Shown here: piece by piece, positions 1-10,518 of the stretch
Numbering within the stretch: the stretch's first letter is position 1
How the letters are laid out: each line of letters starts with the position of its first letter
DNA from: Mycobacteriales bacterium
GTDB lineage: Bacteria; Actinomycetota; Actinomycetes; Mycobacteriales; SCTD01
DNA length: 64,000 bases
Reading direction: 5' to 3'
Assembly (NCBI GenBank): GCA_030697205.1
Contig: JAUYQP010000057.1
Span: 1 to 64,000 of the forward strand
Made by a program: the position numbers and the translations under genes
The notes under the pieces: model-generated
The model's database searches: none
What the model saw: only the letters and a program-made list of their open reading frames with translations
Told to the model about the DNA's origin: nothing

Positions 1-21
1 GCGCGGCCGACCCGGCCGCGC
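1..21. terminator. hairpin at the window edge
   Basis: Arms GCGCGGCC (1-8) and GGCCGCGC (14-21) pair perfectly around a 5-base loop. No T-run follows. It lies 23 bases before ettA and may be the terminator of a gene left of the window. Confidence 0.35.
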
Positions 22-44
22 GACGCGCTACTAGGCTCGACGGC

Positions 45-1727
<1,683 letters not shown>

Positions 1728-1731
1728 CGGG

Positions 1732-2064
1732 GTGGACCGCCGCACCGCCGCGCTCGCCGCCGCGGTCCTGCTCTCGCTCTACGTGCTCTTCGCCCCCGAC
1801 CCCGGGGGAGCGCCGCGCTTCACCGGCGCGGACAAGGTCGTCCACGTCGTGCTGTTCGCCCTGCTCGCAGCGACCGCCCGCTGGCGGTGCGGCGGGCGCC
1901 TGCCGGTGTGGCTCGCGGTCGCGGCGTACGCCGTGGTCTCCGAGCTGGTGCAGGGGCTGCTGCTGGTAGGGCGGTCCGGCGACCCCCTCGACGTCGTCGC
2001 CGACCTGCTCGGAGCGGGACTCGGCTGGTGGTCCGTTCGGGTGCCTCGAGGTCCAGAGCACTAG
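1732..2064 (+). CDS. VanZ-family small membrane protein
   Basis: A 110-residue hydrophobic protein with about three to four membrane segments. The VanZ-like core is visible as DKVVHVVLFALLAA, then SELVQGLL and DPLDVVADLLGAGLGWW, where the acidic and histidine residues of the family sit. VanZ proteins are associated with cell-envelope antibiotic tolerance, but the biochemical role is not established. The GTG start at 1732 lies 4 bases after the ettA stop, implying translational coupling. It is the last core gene before the flagellar block. Confidence 0.8.
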   Translation: MDRRTAALAAAVLLSLYVLFAPDPGGAPRFTGADKVVHVVLFALLAATARWRCGGRLPVWLAVAAYAVVSELVQGLLLVGRSGDPLDVVADLLGAGLGWWSVRVPRGPEH

Positions 2065-2299
2065 TCATCTCGGGCCTTGCGCGTCGGAGCGCTCGCCTGC
2101 CCTGCGGCCGGGCGATCCGGGGCGTGACCGCCAAGTCGGGCACATCGGCAGCGGTGGGCGCCGACTGGTCACCCAGACGGGTGAGCCTTTCCGTCGTGCA
2201 CGAGATGGCACCGACGTGCCATGTGGAACGACGGCTGGTCCGACGAGATGTGAGGTGTCGCACCGCCGCCAGGCGCGGCTCTCGAGACCGGAGGACAGG
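2065..2299. other. intergenic region before fliW
   Basis: A 235-base gap without a credible gene. It marks the junction between the core gene pair ettA-vanZ and the flagellar block, so it probably carries the fliW-csrA promoter. I found no match here to the TCAN-N15-NCCGATGG pattern seen before other flagellar operons; GCCGACTG near 2159 is the nearest and lacks a matching -35. Confidence 0.5.
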
Positions 2300-2743
2300 T
2301 TGACTCACGCGACCCAGGCCGCCCCCGCGGGCGCAGCCGCCGTCGACGTCCCCGAGCTCGTCTTCGCGAGCGGGCTCCCGGGGTTCCCCGGCGAGCGGCG
2401 CTTCGCCCTCGTGCGGTGGGGGGCCTTCGAGGGCCCCTACTCGCTGATGGTCGACCTCGATGACCCGCAGGTGCGCTTCCTCGTGATGCCGCCCTACGTC
2501 TTCTTCCCCGACTACGTCGTGGACCTCGACGACGCCATCGCCGCGAAGGTCCACCTCGAGCGGCCGGAGGACTGCCTGCTGCTCGTCATCGTCACCCTCG
2601 GCGCACGACCGGAGGACGCCACGGCGAACCTGCTCGGTCCGATCGTCGTCAACCTGCAGACCCGCGAGGGCGTGCAGGCGGTCCTGGCCGAGTCCGGCCA
2701 CAGCACCCGCGCCCCGCTCGCCGCCAGCACCAGTGCTGCCTGA
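2300..2743 (+). CDS. fliW: flagellar assembly factor FliW
   Basis: FliW is the cytosolic antagonist of CsrA: free FliW binds and inhibits CsrA, and flagellin titrates FliW, so flagellin translation is coupled to secretion (established in Bacillus subtilis). The product is 147 residues. The family core is visible in LVFASGLPGFPGERRFALV near the start, the segment PYSLMVDLDDPQVRFLVMPP, and LLLVIVTLG followed by ATANLLGPIVVN. The TTG at 2300 is chosen because GGAGG lies 5 bases upstream and the family homology begins just after it; longer in-frame extensions lack homology. csrA follows 24 bases downstream, the classical fliW-csrA arrangement. Confidence 0.93.
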   Translation: MTHATQAAPAGAAAVDVPELVFASGLPGFPGERRFALVRWGAFEGPYSLMVDLDDPQVRFLVMPPYVFFPDYVVDLDDAIAAKVHLERPEDCLLLVIVTLGARPEDATANLLGPIVVNLQTREGVQAVLAESGHSTRAPLAASTSAA

Positions 2744-2767
2744 TCCCCCTCCACGGAAGGAACCGTC

Positions 2768-3040
2768 GTGCTCGTCCTCACCCGCCGCAAGAACCAGAGC
2801 ATCGTCATCGGCGACGACATCGTCGTGACCGTGCTGGAGGTCAAGGGCGACCAGATCCGCCTCGGGATCACCGCCCCCCGCGACGTCCAGGTCTACCGCG
2901 AGGAGCTGCTCGCGGCCCTCACCGATGCCAACCGCTCTGCGGTGCTCACCGAGGGCGCGGCCCCCATGGCCCCGCCCGCGCCACCGGCCGCCGGCTCCCC
3001 GTCGGGCCTGTCCTTCGGACGGCGCCGCCGCGCCGCCTGA
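2768..3040 (+). CDS. csrA: carbon storage regulator CsrA
   Basis: Small dimeric RNA-binding translational repressor recognising GGA in hairpin loops. [33 protein letters not shown] and [12 protein letters not shown] are canonical CsrA motifs including the RNA-contacting strands. At 90 residues it is longer than the usual 60-70 because of a C-terminal extension rich in Ala and Pro ending in FGRRRRAA, which adds a basic tail. GTG start at 2768 with AAGGAA 6 bases upstream. A likely target is visible in this window: both flagellin leaders contain paired GGA sites. Confidence 0.96.
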   Translation: MLVLTRRKNQSIVIGDDIVVTVLEVKGDQIRLGITAPRDVQVYREELLAALTDANRSAVLTEGAAPMAPPAPPAAGSPSGLSFGRRRRAA

Positions 3041-3120
3041 CCCGCTCCACCACCCCCTCCTCCCCCCGCCGCGCCCCGCCCCCGCGTGTCTCTGCCATGC
3101 CCTGTTCGTGGAGGTCCACC

Positions 3121-3987
3121 GTGCTCAGTGCCGAAGCCCGTGCTCTCGTCGAGTCCCACCTGCCGCTCGTCCGCCACGTCCTCGCCGGTGTCGCCGCCCA
3201 CTACCCGCGCCACGCGGACCGCGAGGAGCTGGCGCAGGCCGCCACGCTCGGGCTGGTCGAGGCGGCGCACCGCTTCGACGGCTCGCGGGGCGTCCCCTTC
3301 GATCGCTGGGCGTCGCTGCGGATCCGCGGCGCGATCGTCGACGCGGTCCGCGCCCTGGACTTCGCGCCACGCACGCTGCGCAGCGCGGCCCGTGACGTCG
3401 AGGTCGCGCGCACCGACCTCGAGGCCAAGCTCGGCCGCACCCCGACGCTCTCCGAGACCGCCGAGCACGTGGGCGTCTCCGTCGCTGAGCTCTCCCACCT
3501 GCAGGGCCGGGTGCACCGGTCGCTCGTGCTGTCGCTCGACGCGCCCTGCGGGGAGGAGGACGGGGACCCACTGACTCTCGCCTCCGGTCTCGTGGACGAC
3601 ACGATGCTGGAGCCGGTGGCGGTCCTCGAGGAGCGCGAGCGGGCCACCTACGTCCGTGACGCCCTCGCCTGCCTGCCCGACCGGCTGCGTGACGTCGTCG
3701 TCGGCTACTTCCTCGAGGGCGAGACCTCTGCCGACCTCGCCGCCCGGTTGGGCGTCACCGAGTCCCGGGTCTCCCAGATGCGCACGGAGGCCCTCGGGCT
3801 CATGCGCTCCGGCATCGAGGCGCAGTACGCGGAGCAGACGGTCGAGCCGCCGCTCCAGGACGGTCGGGCCGCCTACCGGGCCGCGGCCTACGCGGCCTCG
3901 CTCGCCTCGCGCTCGTCGTACGCGGCTCGGCTGTCACGCGTGCCGGCGCCGCGCCAGGCGGCCGACTCACTGGAGCAGGCCGTCTGA
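3121..3987 (+). CDS. fliA: flagellar-type sigma factor (FliA/WhiG, sigma-28 family)
   Basis: RNA polymerase sigma factor expected to direct late flagellar and chemotaxis transcription. Region 2 is visible around REELAQAATLGLVEAAHRF and PFDRWASLRIRGAIVDAVR, region 3 around GRTPTLSETAEHVGVSVAEL, and region 4 around ACLPDRLRDVVVGYFLEG with the helix-turn-helix ARLGVTESRVSQMRTEAL. GTG at 3121 is preferred over ATG 3097 because GGAGG lies 6 bases upstream; 288 residues result. A tail of roughly 55 residues rich in Ala, Ser and Arg follows region 4 and is not typical of FliA. The probable cognate promoter pattern TCAN-N15-NCCGATGG occurs upstream of several operons here. No flgM anti-sigma gene was recognised. 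Confidence 0.9.
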   Translation: MLSAEARALVESHLPLVRHVLAGVAAHYPRHADREELAQAATLGLVEAAHRFDGSRGVPFDRWASLRIRGAIVDAVRALDFAPRTLRSAARDVEVARTDLEAKLGRTPTLSETAEHVGVSVAELSHLQGRVHRSLVLSLDAPCGEEDGDPLTLASGLVDDTMLEPVAVLEERERATYVRDALACLPDRLRDVVVGYFLEGETSADLAARLGVTESRVSQMRTEALGLMRSGIEAQYAEQTVEPPLQDGRAAYRAAAYAASLASRSSYAARLSRVPAPRQAADSLEQAV

Positions 3988-4066
3988 CGGCGAGGCGGTC
4001 TGGCTCGAAAGGACGGTCTTTACGGGTTCGCGCCCTGCGGATCCGCCCGTCGAGGTAGGAAGCCGT

Positions 4067-6313
4067 GTGGTGTCGAGGTCCGAGCACGAGGACGCGGTCG
4101 CGGTGCTGCTCGACCTCCAGCGCCGCACCCGCGGTGGGGTCGAGCTGCAGCAGGTCTTCGACGCGGTCGTCCAAGCCGTCACGGAGAGCCTGGGGTTCGG
4201 CGCCGCAGTCCTGAGCGTGCGGGAGGTCGACGGCTTCCGCGTGGTCGCGGCCTCCGGACCTCCGGACGTCGAGGCCACCCTGCTCGGCACGCTCAGGACC
4301 GAGGAGGAGTGGGACGCGGTCCTCGCCCAGACCCGCCCGCGCGGACTTCTGCGGATGGTCCATGAGGAGGAGCGCACCGTCCTCGATGAGCTCGCCGACG
4401 TGTGGGTGCCGGTCTTCGAGCCGCTGGACCACCCGGACGCCTGGCGCCCCCTCGACGCGTTGTTCGCGCTGCTCCGCGACAGCCGCGGACGGCTGCTCGG
4501 GGTCCTCTCGGTCGACCTGCCCGCAGACGGGCTGCGCCCTACGTCGGCCCGCTGTGACCTCATCGAGCTCTTCGCCGTGCACACCGCCGCGGCGGTCGAG
4601 CACGCTCGGCTGACCCACCGGCTGACCAGTCGCGAGGCGGCCTTCCGCAGCGTCGTGCGCGACACCCCCGTCGGCATGGCGCTGTTCGACGACGATGCCC
4701 GCTTCTGCGAGGTCAACGCGGCCTTCTGCGACTTCGTCGGGCTGCGGCCGGCCCAGCTGCTCGGCCGCCGCATCGCGCCGCTCATCCACCCCGCCGATGC
4801 CGCCCGCAACGCGGTGCTGTCGGCGCGCGTGCGCGCGGGTGAGCGGGCCGACCGTGTGGAGCTGCGCCACGTCCGGTCCGACGGGGCGACCGTCTGGGGC
4901 CGGGTCAGCCTCGCCAGGCTCACCGAGCCGGACGGCACCCACCGGGTCCTCGCCCATGTGGAGGACGTCACCGAGCGGCGGGCCGCCGAGGAGGCGCTGC
5001 GCTTCCGTGCCGAGCACGACGAGCTCACCGGTCTCCCGGGTCGCGCGGTCCTGCTGCGCGGGCTCGTCGCCGCACTGGAGGGCGCGGGCACGGTGGCGGT
5101 GCTGTTCGCCGACGTGGACCACTTCAAGCTGGTCAACGACTCGCTGGGTCATGCCGCGGGGGACCAGCTGCTCGTGCACGTCGCACGGCAGCTGGTCGAG
5201 ACCGCCGGGGATCAGCACCTCGTCGGTCGTCTCAGCGGAGACGAGTTCGTGCTCGTGCTCCAGGGGCTGTCGGGGATCTGTGACGCCATCGGCATCGCCG
5301 ACCGGCTCCGCTCGGCCGTCAAGGCCCCTGTCGTCGTCCACGGGCGCACCCTGACCCCGTCGGTCTCGATCGGCATCGCCGTGGGCCTGCCCGGCAGCGA
5401 GGCATCGACCCTGCTCGCCCATGCCGACGCCGCTCTCTACCGCGCCAAGGAGCGCGGTCGCGGGGGATGGGCGGTGTACGACGACCAGCTGCGCGCCGAG
5501 GCGAGCGCCCAGCTGGCGCTGCGCTCCGAGCTGTCGGGAGCCCTTGCCCGGCAGGAGTTCCGGCTGCACTACCAGCCCATCGTGGCGCTGGGCACCGGCG
5601 AGGTGCTCGGCCACGAGGCGCTGCTGCGCTGGGAGCACCCGCACCGGGGCGTGCTGTCGCCGGCTGCCTTCCTCGCGGCGCTCGAGGACAGCGATGCCGA
5701 GGACGGTGTCGCGCACTGGGTCCTGGAGCGGGCCTGCGCCGACGCGGCCGGGTGGCACGCGGTCGGTGGGGTGCATCCCTTCGTCTCGCTGAACGTCCCG
5801 GCGAGCCAGCTCAGCCGACCTGACTTCGGGCACCTCATCACCAGTGCACTGCGCCGTCACGGTCTCGACCCCCAGCGGCTGTGGATCGAGATCACCGAGG
5901 ACCGACTCGTCGCCGACGACCACCAGGTCCGCGGCCTGCAGCTGCTGAGGGCGGAGGGCGTGCACGTCGGGATCGACGACTTCGGCACGGGCTACGCCGG
6001 GCTGGCCTACCTGCAGCGGCTGCCCGCCGACGTCGTGAAGATCGACAAGGTCTTCGTCCAGAGCATCACCGACGACCTGGTCACGGCCACGATCGTGCGC
6101 AGCGTCGTGGAGCTGTCCAGGGTGCTCGGTCTCACCGTCGTGGGCGAGGGCATCGAGACCGCCGAGCAGGCACGGGCTCTGGCCGATCTCGGTGTGCACC
6201 TCGGTCAGGGCTTCCTGTTCGGTCGCGCCCGCTCGCTCTCGGCCGCTCCCGACGCGGTGCCGCAACCGCGCTCGGAGGTCGCGGCCGGCGCGCTCGACCT
6301 GCGGCCGGCCTAG
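4067..6313 (+). CDS. GAF-PAS-GGDEF-EAL cyclic-di-GMP turnover protein
   Basis: A 748-residue cytosolic protein predicted to make and/or degrade c-di-GMP, the sessile/motile switch messenger. An N-terminal GAF-like domain (about 20-150) precedes a PAS domain (about 185-305; VNAAFCDFVGL), a GGDEF domain (about 315-475; HDELTGLPGR, signature SGDEF) and an EAL domain (about 490-735; HEALLRWEHP, DDFGTGYAGL, KIDKVF, VGEGIET). The signature glycine change to SGDEF is compatible with cyclase activity, and the EAL metal residues look complete. GTG at 4067 follows AGGTAGGA by 6 bases; no other start near the GAF domain is as good. No membrane segment. Position beside csrA and the flagellar sigma gene suggests motility control. 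Confidence 0.9.
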   Translation: MVSRSEHEDAVAVLLDLQRRTRGGVELQQVFDAVVQAVTESLGFGAAVLSVREVDGFRVVAASGPPDVEATLLGTLRTEEEWDAVLAQTRPRGLLRMVHEEERTVLDELADVWVPVFEPLDHPDAWRPLDALFALLRDSRGRLLGVLSVDLPADGLRPTSARCDLIELFAVHTAAAVEHARLTHRLTSREAAFRSVVRDTPVGMALFDDDARFCEVNAAFCDFVGLRPAQLLGRRIAPLIHPADAARNAVLSARVRAGERADRVELRHVRSDGATVWGRVSLARLTEPDGTHRVLAHVEDVTERRAAEEALRFRAEHDELTGLPGRAVLLRGLVAALEGAGTVAVLFADVDHFKLVNDSLGHAAGDQLLVHVARQLVETAGDQHLVGRLSGDEFVLVLQGLSGICDAIGIADRLRSAVKAPVVVHGRTLTPSVSIGIAVGLPGSEASTLLAHADAALYRAKERGRGGWAVYDDQLRAEASAQLALRSELSGALARQEFRLHYQPIVALGTGEVLGHEALLRWEHPHRGVLSPAAFLAALEDSDAEDGVAHWVLERACADAAGWHAVGGVHPFVSLNVPASQLSRPDFGHLITSALRRHGLDPQRLWIEITEDRLVADDHQVRGLQLLRAEGVHVGIDDFGTGYAGLAYLQRLPADVVKIDKVFVQSITDDLVTATIVRSVVELSRVLGLTVVGEGIETAEQARALADLGVHLGQGFLFGRARSLSAAPDAVPQPRSEVAAGALDLRPA

Positions 6314-6316
6314 TAG

Positions 6317-6529
6317 CTAGGGGTCGGTGCGGCGCTGGCCGACGAGCAGCGCCGCCAGCGGCAGCACCAGCCGCTCGACGGCCACCAGGGCGAGCACGGC
6401 AGCCCCGAGCCGCAGCGCGGCGTCACCGACACCCAGCGTCCCGCGGACCAGGCCCAGCGACACCACGACGACGGCCAGCAGGCCGAGCGCGGCGAGCCAG
6501 GGCGAGCGCAGTCGCAGCGGCCCGATCAC
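6317..6529 (-). CDS. small hydrophobic protein at the end of the flagellar operon
   Basis: A 70-residue protein with two predicted membrane segments (LAALGLLAVVVVSLGLV and LGAAVLALVAVERLVLPLAAL). GTG start overlaps the stop of the upstream FlhF-like gene in a GTGA junction, so it is translated with the export operon. I do not recognise a family; the conserved coupling suggests a real last cistron of the fliM-to-flhA unit. Confidence 0.6.
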   Translation of the reverse strand: MIGPLRLRSPWLAALGLLAVVVVSLGLVRGTLGVGDAALRLGAAVLALVAVERLVLPLAALLVGQRRTDP

Positions 6530-7383
6530 GACAGCACCGCCGCGCGGATGGCCAGTGCCAGCTCCAGCGCGGTGGCCGCGACCGTGCGGCCGCCGTGGGT
6601 CAGGCTGCCGGGTGTGGTGCCGCGCACGCCTGCGTCAAGCAGGGCGAGGGCACCTGCGGTCCCGTGGCCGTCCATCACCGCGGGATGCTCGGCATCGGCG
6701 CTCGCGGGCTCCGGCACCGTCGCGGAGACAGCCGTGGTGACGGCCACGAGCCAGCCCAGGTCGTCGGTGGGGTCGACGGCTGGCAGGGCGTCCACGACGG
6801 CGGCGGGGACACCGACCGTCAGCAGGCGGCGGCGGGACCAGCCGCCCGTGACCGGCGGTGGCTCCGCGCCGGTCTGGTGCCCGAGGGCGGGTGCGCTGTG
6901 CTCGGCGACGGCGGGTGCGCGGTGCTCGGCGACAGCGGGTTCGGGGTGCGGCGCGCGCTCGGCGAGATCGGGCTCCCGCCGGGGTGCGGCAACAGGGGTC
7001 GAGCGGCGCAGGGCGGGTGCGGGGGCTGGGGTCGGAACGGGGGCCGGGACGGTGGCTGGAGCTGGGGGGAGCGGTGCGCCCCCGGCCTCCTCGCTCTCCG
7101 CCCGCTCGAGCAGCCCCTCGAGGGCTGCGGTCACCGCTTCGGCCGAAGGGCGCCCGCCCCCGGCAGGCACGGCGAGCACCTCGTAGCGGTCCTTGCCCAT
7201 GAGGCCGCGGACCCCGGAGCGGACCTTGCGGGCCCGGCGTACCTGCAAGTCGGGTCCGAGCGCTGCCACCGCGGTGGCCATGGCCTCCTCGAGTGACTCG
7301 CCGGTGAAGACCTCGACGACCTCCCCGAGCTCGCCCTCGACCACGGGCGTGACCGGGTCGCCGGTCACCGGTCCATCGGTCAC
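6526..7383 (-). CDS. FlhF-like protein lacking the GTPase domain
   Basis: A 285-residue protein directly after flhA, where flhF normally sits. The N-terminal 70 residues resemble the FlhF B domain (VEVFTGESLEEAMATAVAAL, then a basic stretch and YEVLAV). A low-complexity Ala/Pro/His linker follows, then about 110 residues that could correspond to an FlhF N-domain (LLTVGVPAAVVDAL). No P-loop or other GTPase motif is present, so SRP-type GTP hydrolysis is not expected. GTG at 7383, one base after the flhA stop, implies coupling; an upstream in-frame start would overlap flhA. Function in flagellar placement or number is inferred from position only. Confidence 0.6.
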   Translation of the reverse strand: MTDGPVTGDPVTPVVEGELGEVVEVFTGESLEEAMATAVAALGPDLQVRRARKVRSGVRGLMGKDRYEVLAVPAGGGRPSAEAVTAALEGLLERAESEEAGGAPLPPAPATVPAPVPTPAPAPALRRSTPVAAPRREPDLAERAPHPEPAVAEHRAPAVAEHSAPALGHQTGAEPPPVTGGWSRRRLLTVGVPAAVVDALPAVDPTDDLGWLVAVTTAVSATVPEPASADAEHPAVMDGHGTAGALALLDAGVRGTTPGSLTHGGRTVAATALELALAIRAAVLS

Positions 7384-7384
7384 A

Positions 7385-9439
7385 TCAGGCTGCGGCACGC
7401 TGGGCAAGGTGGATCACCCCCACGGGGTCGACGGTGAGCGAGCGGGACAGCTCGCTGTAGGCGAGCACGGGAAGGTCAGGACGTCCAGCGGCGACCATCC
7501 GGCGTACGGCGGGGCGCAGCTGCGCGGCGCACACCACAGCCGGTCGGTGCCCCGACGCCTCCGCGGTGCTGACGGCGTCACCGATGCCCTGGACGAGCTG
7601 CTCCATGCGGATCGGGTCGAGGGCGAGCCAGCTGCCGCTGTCGCCTCCCCGGGCCGACTCGAGCAGTGACTGCTCGAGCAGCGGGTCGAGGGTCAGCGCG
7701 GCGAGCCTGCCGCCGACCGACGCCCCTGCGGAGATCGTCGGACCGAGCACGCCACGAGCCGCCTCCACGAGGGCCTCGGGGCTGCGGGTCTCGCGGGAGC
7801 GGGCCGTGACGGCCTCGAGGATGCGGGTCAGGTCGCGGACCGGGACACCCTCGGCGAGCAGCTCGCGCAGGACCCGCTGCACCTCGGCCAGCGACAGCGA
7901 CTCGGTGCCGACCTCGGCCGCGACGACCGGCGAGATCGTCTTCACCGCGTCGACGAGGACCTGCACGTCCTGCCGGGTCAGCAGGTCGGCGGCGCAGCTG
8001 CGGACCACCTCCGACAGGTGCGTGACGATGACCGAGGCGCGGTCGATGACCGTGGCCCCCTCGGCGGCCAGCACCTGGGCCAGCTCGTCCTGCACCCACG
8101 TCGCGGGCAGGCCGAACACCGGGTCGACGGTGGCGCGTCCCGGCAGGCCCCGGGCGTCGTCGCCCAGCACCATGGAGTGCCCGGGCGGCGCCTCGCCGCG
8201 GGCGGTCTCGACGCCGTGCACCTTGACGACGTAGGTGGAGGCGGGCAGCCCCATGGCGTCGCGGGTGCGGACCGGCGGCACGACCAGGCCGAGGTCGGTC
8301 GCGATCCGCTTGCGCAGGGCCCGCACCCGGTCCATCAGGCTGCCGCCGCGGCTCGGGTCGAGCAGGTCGAGCAGGTCGGGGGCCAGCTCGAGCTCGAGCG
8401 GCTCGACCCGGACCTGCTCGAGCACCACCTCGGTCTGCTCGCTCTCCGCCGCCGGCTCGGCGACCGCAGGGTCCTCGGTGGGAGAGGGGTTGCGTGCGGC
8501 GAGCAGGAGGAGCAGCCCGGCCAGGGCGAGGAAGGGCAGCTTGGGCATCTGGGGCATCAGGCCGAGGGCTGCGACCGCGACCGCACCGACGCGCAGCGCC
8601 AGCGACGACCGCAGCAGCTGCGTGACGAGGTCGGAGCCGAGGCCCCCATCGTGGTCGCTCTGCACCCGGGTGACGACGATGCCGCTGGCCACCGAGATGA
8701 GCAGTGCGGGCACCTGCGAGACGAGTCCGTCGCCGACCGAGAGCAGGGCGTAGGTGCCGATCGCCTCGGACAGCGTCATCCCGTGCTGCAGCACCCCGAT
8801 CGCGAAGCCGCCGAGCAGGTTGACCGTCACGATGACGATCGCCGCGATCGCGTCGCCCTTCACGAACTTCGAGGCACCGTCCATCGAGCCGTAGAAGTCG
8901 GCCTCGCGGGAGACGTCGAGGCGCCGTTGCCGGGCCTGCGCGTCGTCGATGAGCCCGGAGTTGAGGTCGGCGTCGATGGCCATCTGCTTGCCGGGCATCG
9001 CGTCGAGGGTGAAGCGGGCGGCCACCTCGGCGACGCGACCGGCGCCGTTGGTGATGACGACGAACTGGATGATGACGAGGATCAGGAAGATCACGAGACC
9101 GACCACGAGGCTGCCGCCGACGACGACGGAGCCGAAGGCGTGCACGACCTTGCCCGCCTCGCCCTCGGTGAGGATGAGCCTCGTCGTCGAGATGTTGAGC
9201 GCGAGCCGCATCAGCGTCGTGACGAGCAGCAGGGCGGGGAAGACGCTGAAGTCCAGCGCGCGCTCGGCGGTGATGGCGGTGAGCAGGATGACGACGGCGA
9301 CCGCGAGGTTGGTGGCCAGCAGCATGTCGAGCAGCAGCGGCGGCAGCGGCACCACCATCATGATGACGACGCTCACCACGATCAGGGGTACGCCGACGGC
9401 CGCTCCCCGACCGCCTCGTGCCTTCGTCGGGCTGGTCAT
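7385..9439 (-). CDS. flhA: flagellar export gate protein FlhA
   Basis: Major export-gate component of the flagellar type III secretion system, forming the cytoplasmic nonameric ring that docks chaperone-substrate complexes. At 684 residues it is family length, with eight N-terminal membrane segments (first LIVVSVVIMMVVPLPPLLLD), the conserved FHIPEP-type cytosolic loop around RFTLDAMPGKQMAIDADL, and the large C-terminal domain. The ATG overlaps the flhB stop in an ATGA junction. Confidence 0.97.
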   Translation of the reverse strand: MTSPTKARGGRGAAVGVPLIVVSVVIMMVVPLPPLLLDMLLATNLAVAVVILLTAITAERALDFSVFPALLLVTTLMRLALNISTTRLILTEGEAGKVVHAFGSVVVGGSLVVGLVIFLILVIIQFVVITNGAGRVAEVAARFTLDAMPGKQMAIDADLNSGLIDDAQARQRRLDVSREADFYGSMDGASKFVKGDAIAAIVIVTVNLLGGFAIGVLQHGMTLSEAIGTYALLSVGDGLVSQVPALLISVASGIVVTRVQSDHDGGLGSDLVTQLLRSSLALRVGAVAVAALGLMPQMPKLPFLALAGLLLLLAARNPSPTEDPAVAEPAAESEQTEVVLEQVRVEPLELELAPDLLDLLDPSRGGSLMDRVRALRKRIATDLGLVVPPVRTRDAMGLPASTYVVKVHGVETARGEAPPGHSMVLGDDARGLPGRATVDPVFGLPATWVQDELAQVLAAEGATVIDRASVIVTHLSEVVRSCAADLLTRQDVQVLVDAVKTISPVVAAEVGTESLSLAEVQRVLRELLAEGVPVRDLTRILEAVTARSRETRSPEALVEAARGVLGPTISAGASVGGRLAALTLDPLLEQSLLESARGGDSGSWLALDPIRMEQLVQGIGDAVSTAEASGHRPAVVCAAQLRPAVRRMVAAGRPDLPVLAYSELSRSLTVDPVGVIHLAQRAAA

Positions 9440-10518
9440 GCGGCCACCTCCGTGCGGGTCGGGTGCCAGGTCGGTCGGGTGCCGCGGCGGCGCGCGGCGT
9501 AGACGACGGCGAGGACCTCCGCCACCGCCCGGAACAGCTCGATGGGGATGGTGTCGCCGACCTCCGTGGCCCGGTAGAGCGCGCGGGCCAGCGGCTTGTC
9601 GGCCAGCACGGGGACGCCGTGCTCGACGGCGATCGCCTTGATGCGGTCGGCGACCACGCCGGCACCCCGGGCGACGACGACGGGGGCCGCCGAGCCAGGG
9701 ACGTACTGCAGCGCCACCACGAGGTGGGTCGGGTTGGCCAGCACGACGTCGGCGCGGGGGACGGCCTGCACCATCCGGCTGCGCGCCATCGCCAGCTGGC
9801 GGGAGCGCATCGCGCCCTTGGCCTGCGGGTTGCCCTCCTGCTGCTTGTGCTCGTCCTGGATGTCCTGGTGGCTCATGCGGGACTGCTTGTTGAAGCTGTG
9901 GCGCTGCCAGGCCGCGTCGGCGAGGCCGACGACGACGGCGAGCAGCGCCATCCGCCAGAGCATCCCGGTCGTCGCGTCGCCGACGATGCTGCGCAGCGAC
10001 TCCAGGCCGCCGCCCGAGGCGATCAGCTTCGCGTAGCCGTCCTGCCAGGCGCCGTAGGTGACCAGTGCGAGCAGCGCGAGCTTGACGGTGTTGCGCAGCA
10101 GCTCGACCAGGGAGTGCTGCGACACCATCCGCTTGGCGGTCTTGGCCGGCGACATGCGGTCCCAGCTCGGCTTGAGCGCGTGCGGGTTGGGTGCTGAGCG
10201 GGTGACGAGCGAACCCGAGGCGAGGGCGGCCGCGCCGACCAGTGCGACCGGCAGCGCGATCGCCTTGACGCTGTCGACCAGCAGACCCGCGGTGAGCTCG
10301 CGCGCCTGGGCGAGGCTCTCCACGTCGGCGCGACCCAGCAGCAGCGCCATGTGCTCCTCGACGACGCCGGTGAGCGACCCGACGAGCATCGGCATCACGA
10401 GCACGAGGGCGACGAGCGAGACACCGGAGGGCAGGTCGACCGAGCGGGCCGCGGAGCCCTTCTTGCGCAGGTCCTGCTTCTTCTTGGGGGTGGCCTTCTC
10501 GGTCTTCTCACCGCTCAC
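9436..10518 (-). CDS. flhB: flagellar export switch protein FlhB
   Basis: Export-gate subunit that switches secretion from rod/hook to filament substrates after autocleavage. 360 residues: basic N-terminus (EKTEKATPKKKQDLRKKG), four membrane segments, then a cytosolic domain with the autocleavage site NPTH in ADVVLANPTHLVVALQY. Cleavage between Asn and Pro is established for the family. GTG start overlaps the fliR stop (GTGA); flhA follows with another overlap. Confidence 0.97.
   Translation of the reverse strand: MSGEKTEKATPKKKQDLRKKGSAARSVDLPSGVSLVALVLVMPMLVGSLTGVVEEHMALLLGRADVESLAQARELTAGLLVDSVKAIALPVALVGAAALASGSLVTRSAPNPHALKPSWDRMSPAKTAKRMVSQHSLVELLRNTVKLALLALVTYGAWQDGYAKLIASGGGLESLRSIVGDATTGMLWRMALLAVVVGLADAAWQRHSFNKQSRMSHQDIQDEHKQQEGNPQAKGAMRSRQLAMARSRMVQAVPRADVVLANPTHLVVALQYVPGSAAPVVVARGAGVVADRIKAIAVEHGVPVLADKPLARALYRATEVGDTIPIELFRAVAEVLAVVYAARRRGTRPTWHPTRTEVAA

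Noticed and set aside
3800-6265. Long open frame (over 800 codons) on the minus strand opposite the GGDEF-EAL gene
   Set aside because: High-GC shadow of the third codon position; composition rich in Arg, Gly and His with no domain, and the plus strand carries clear motifs.
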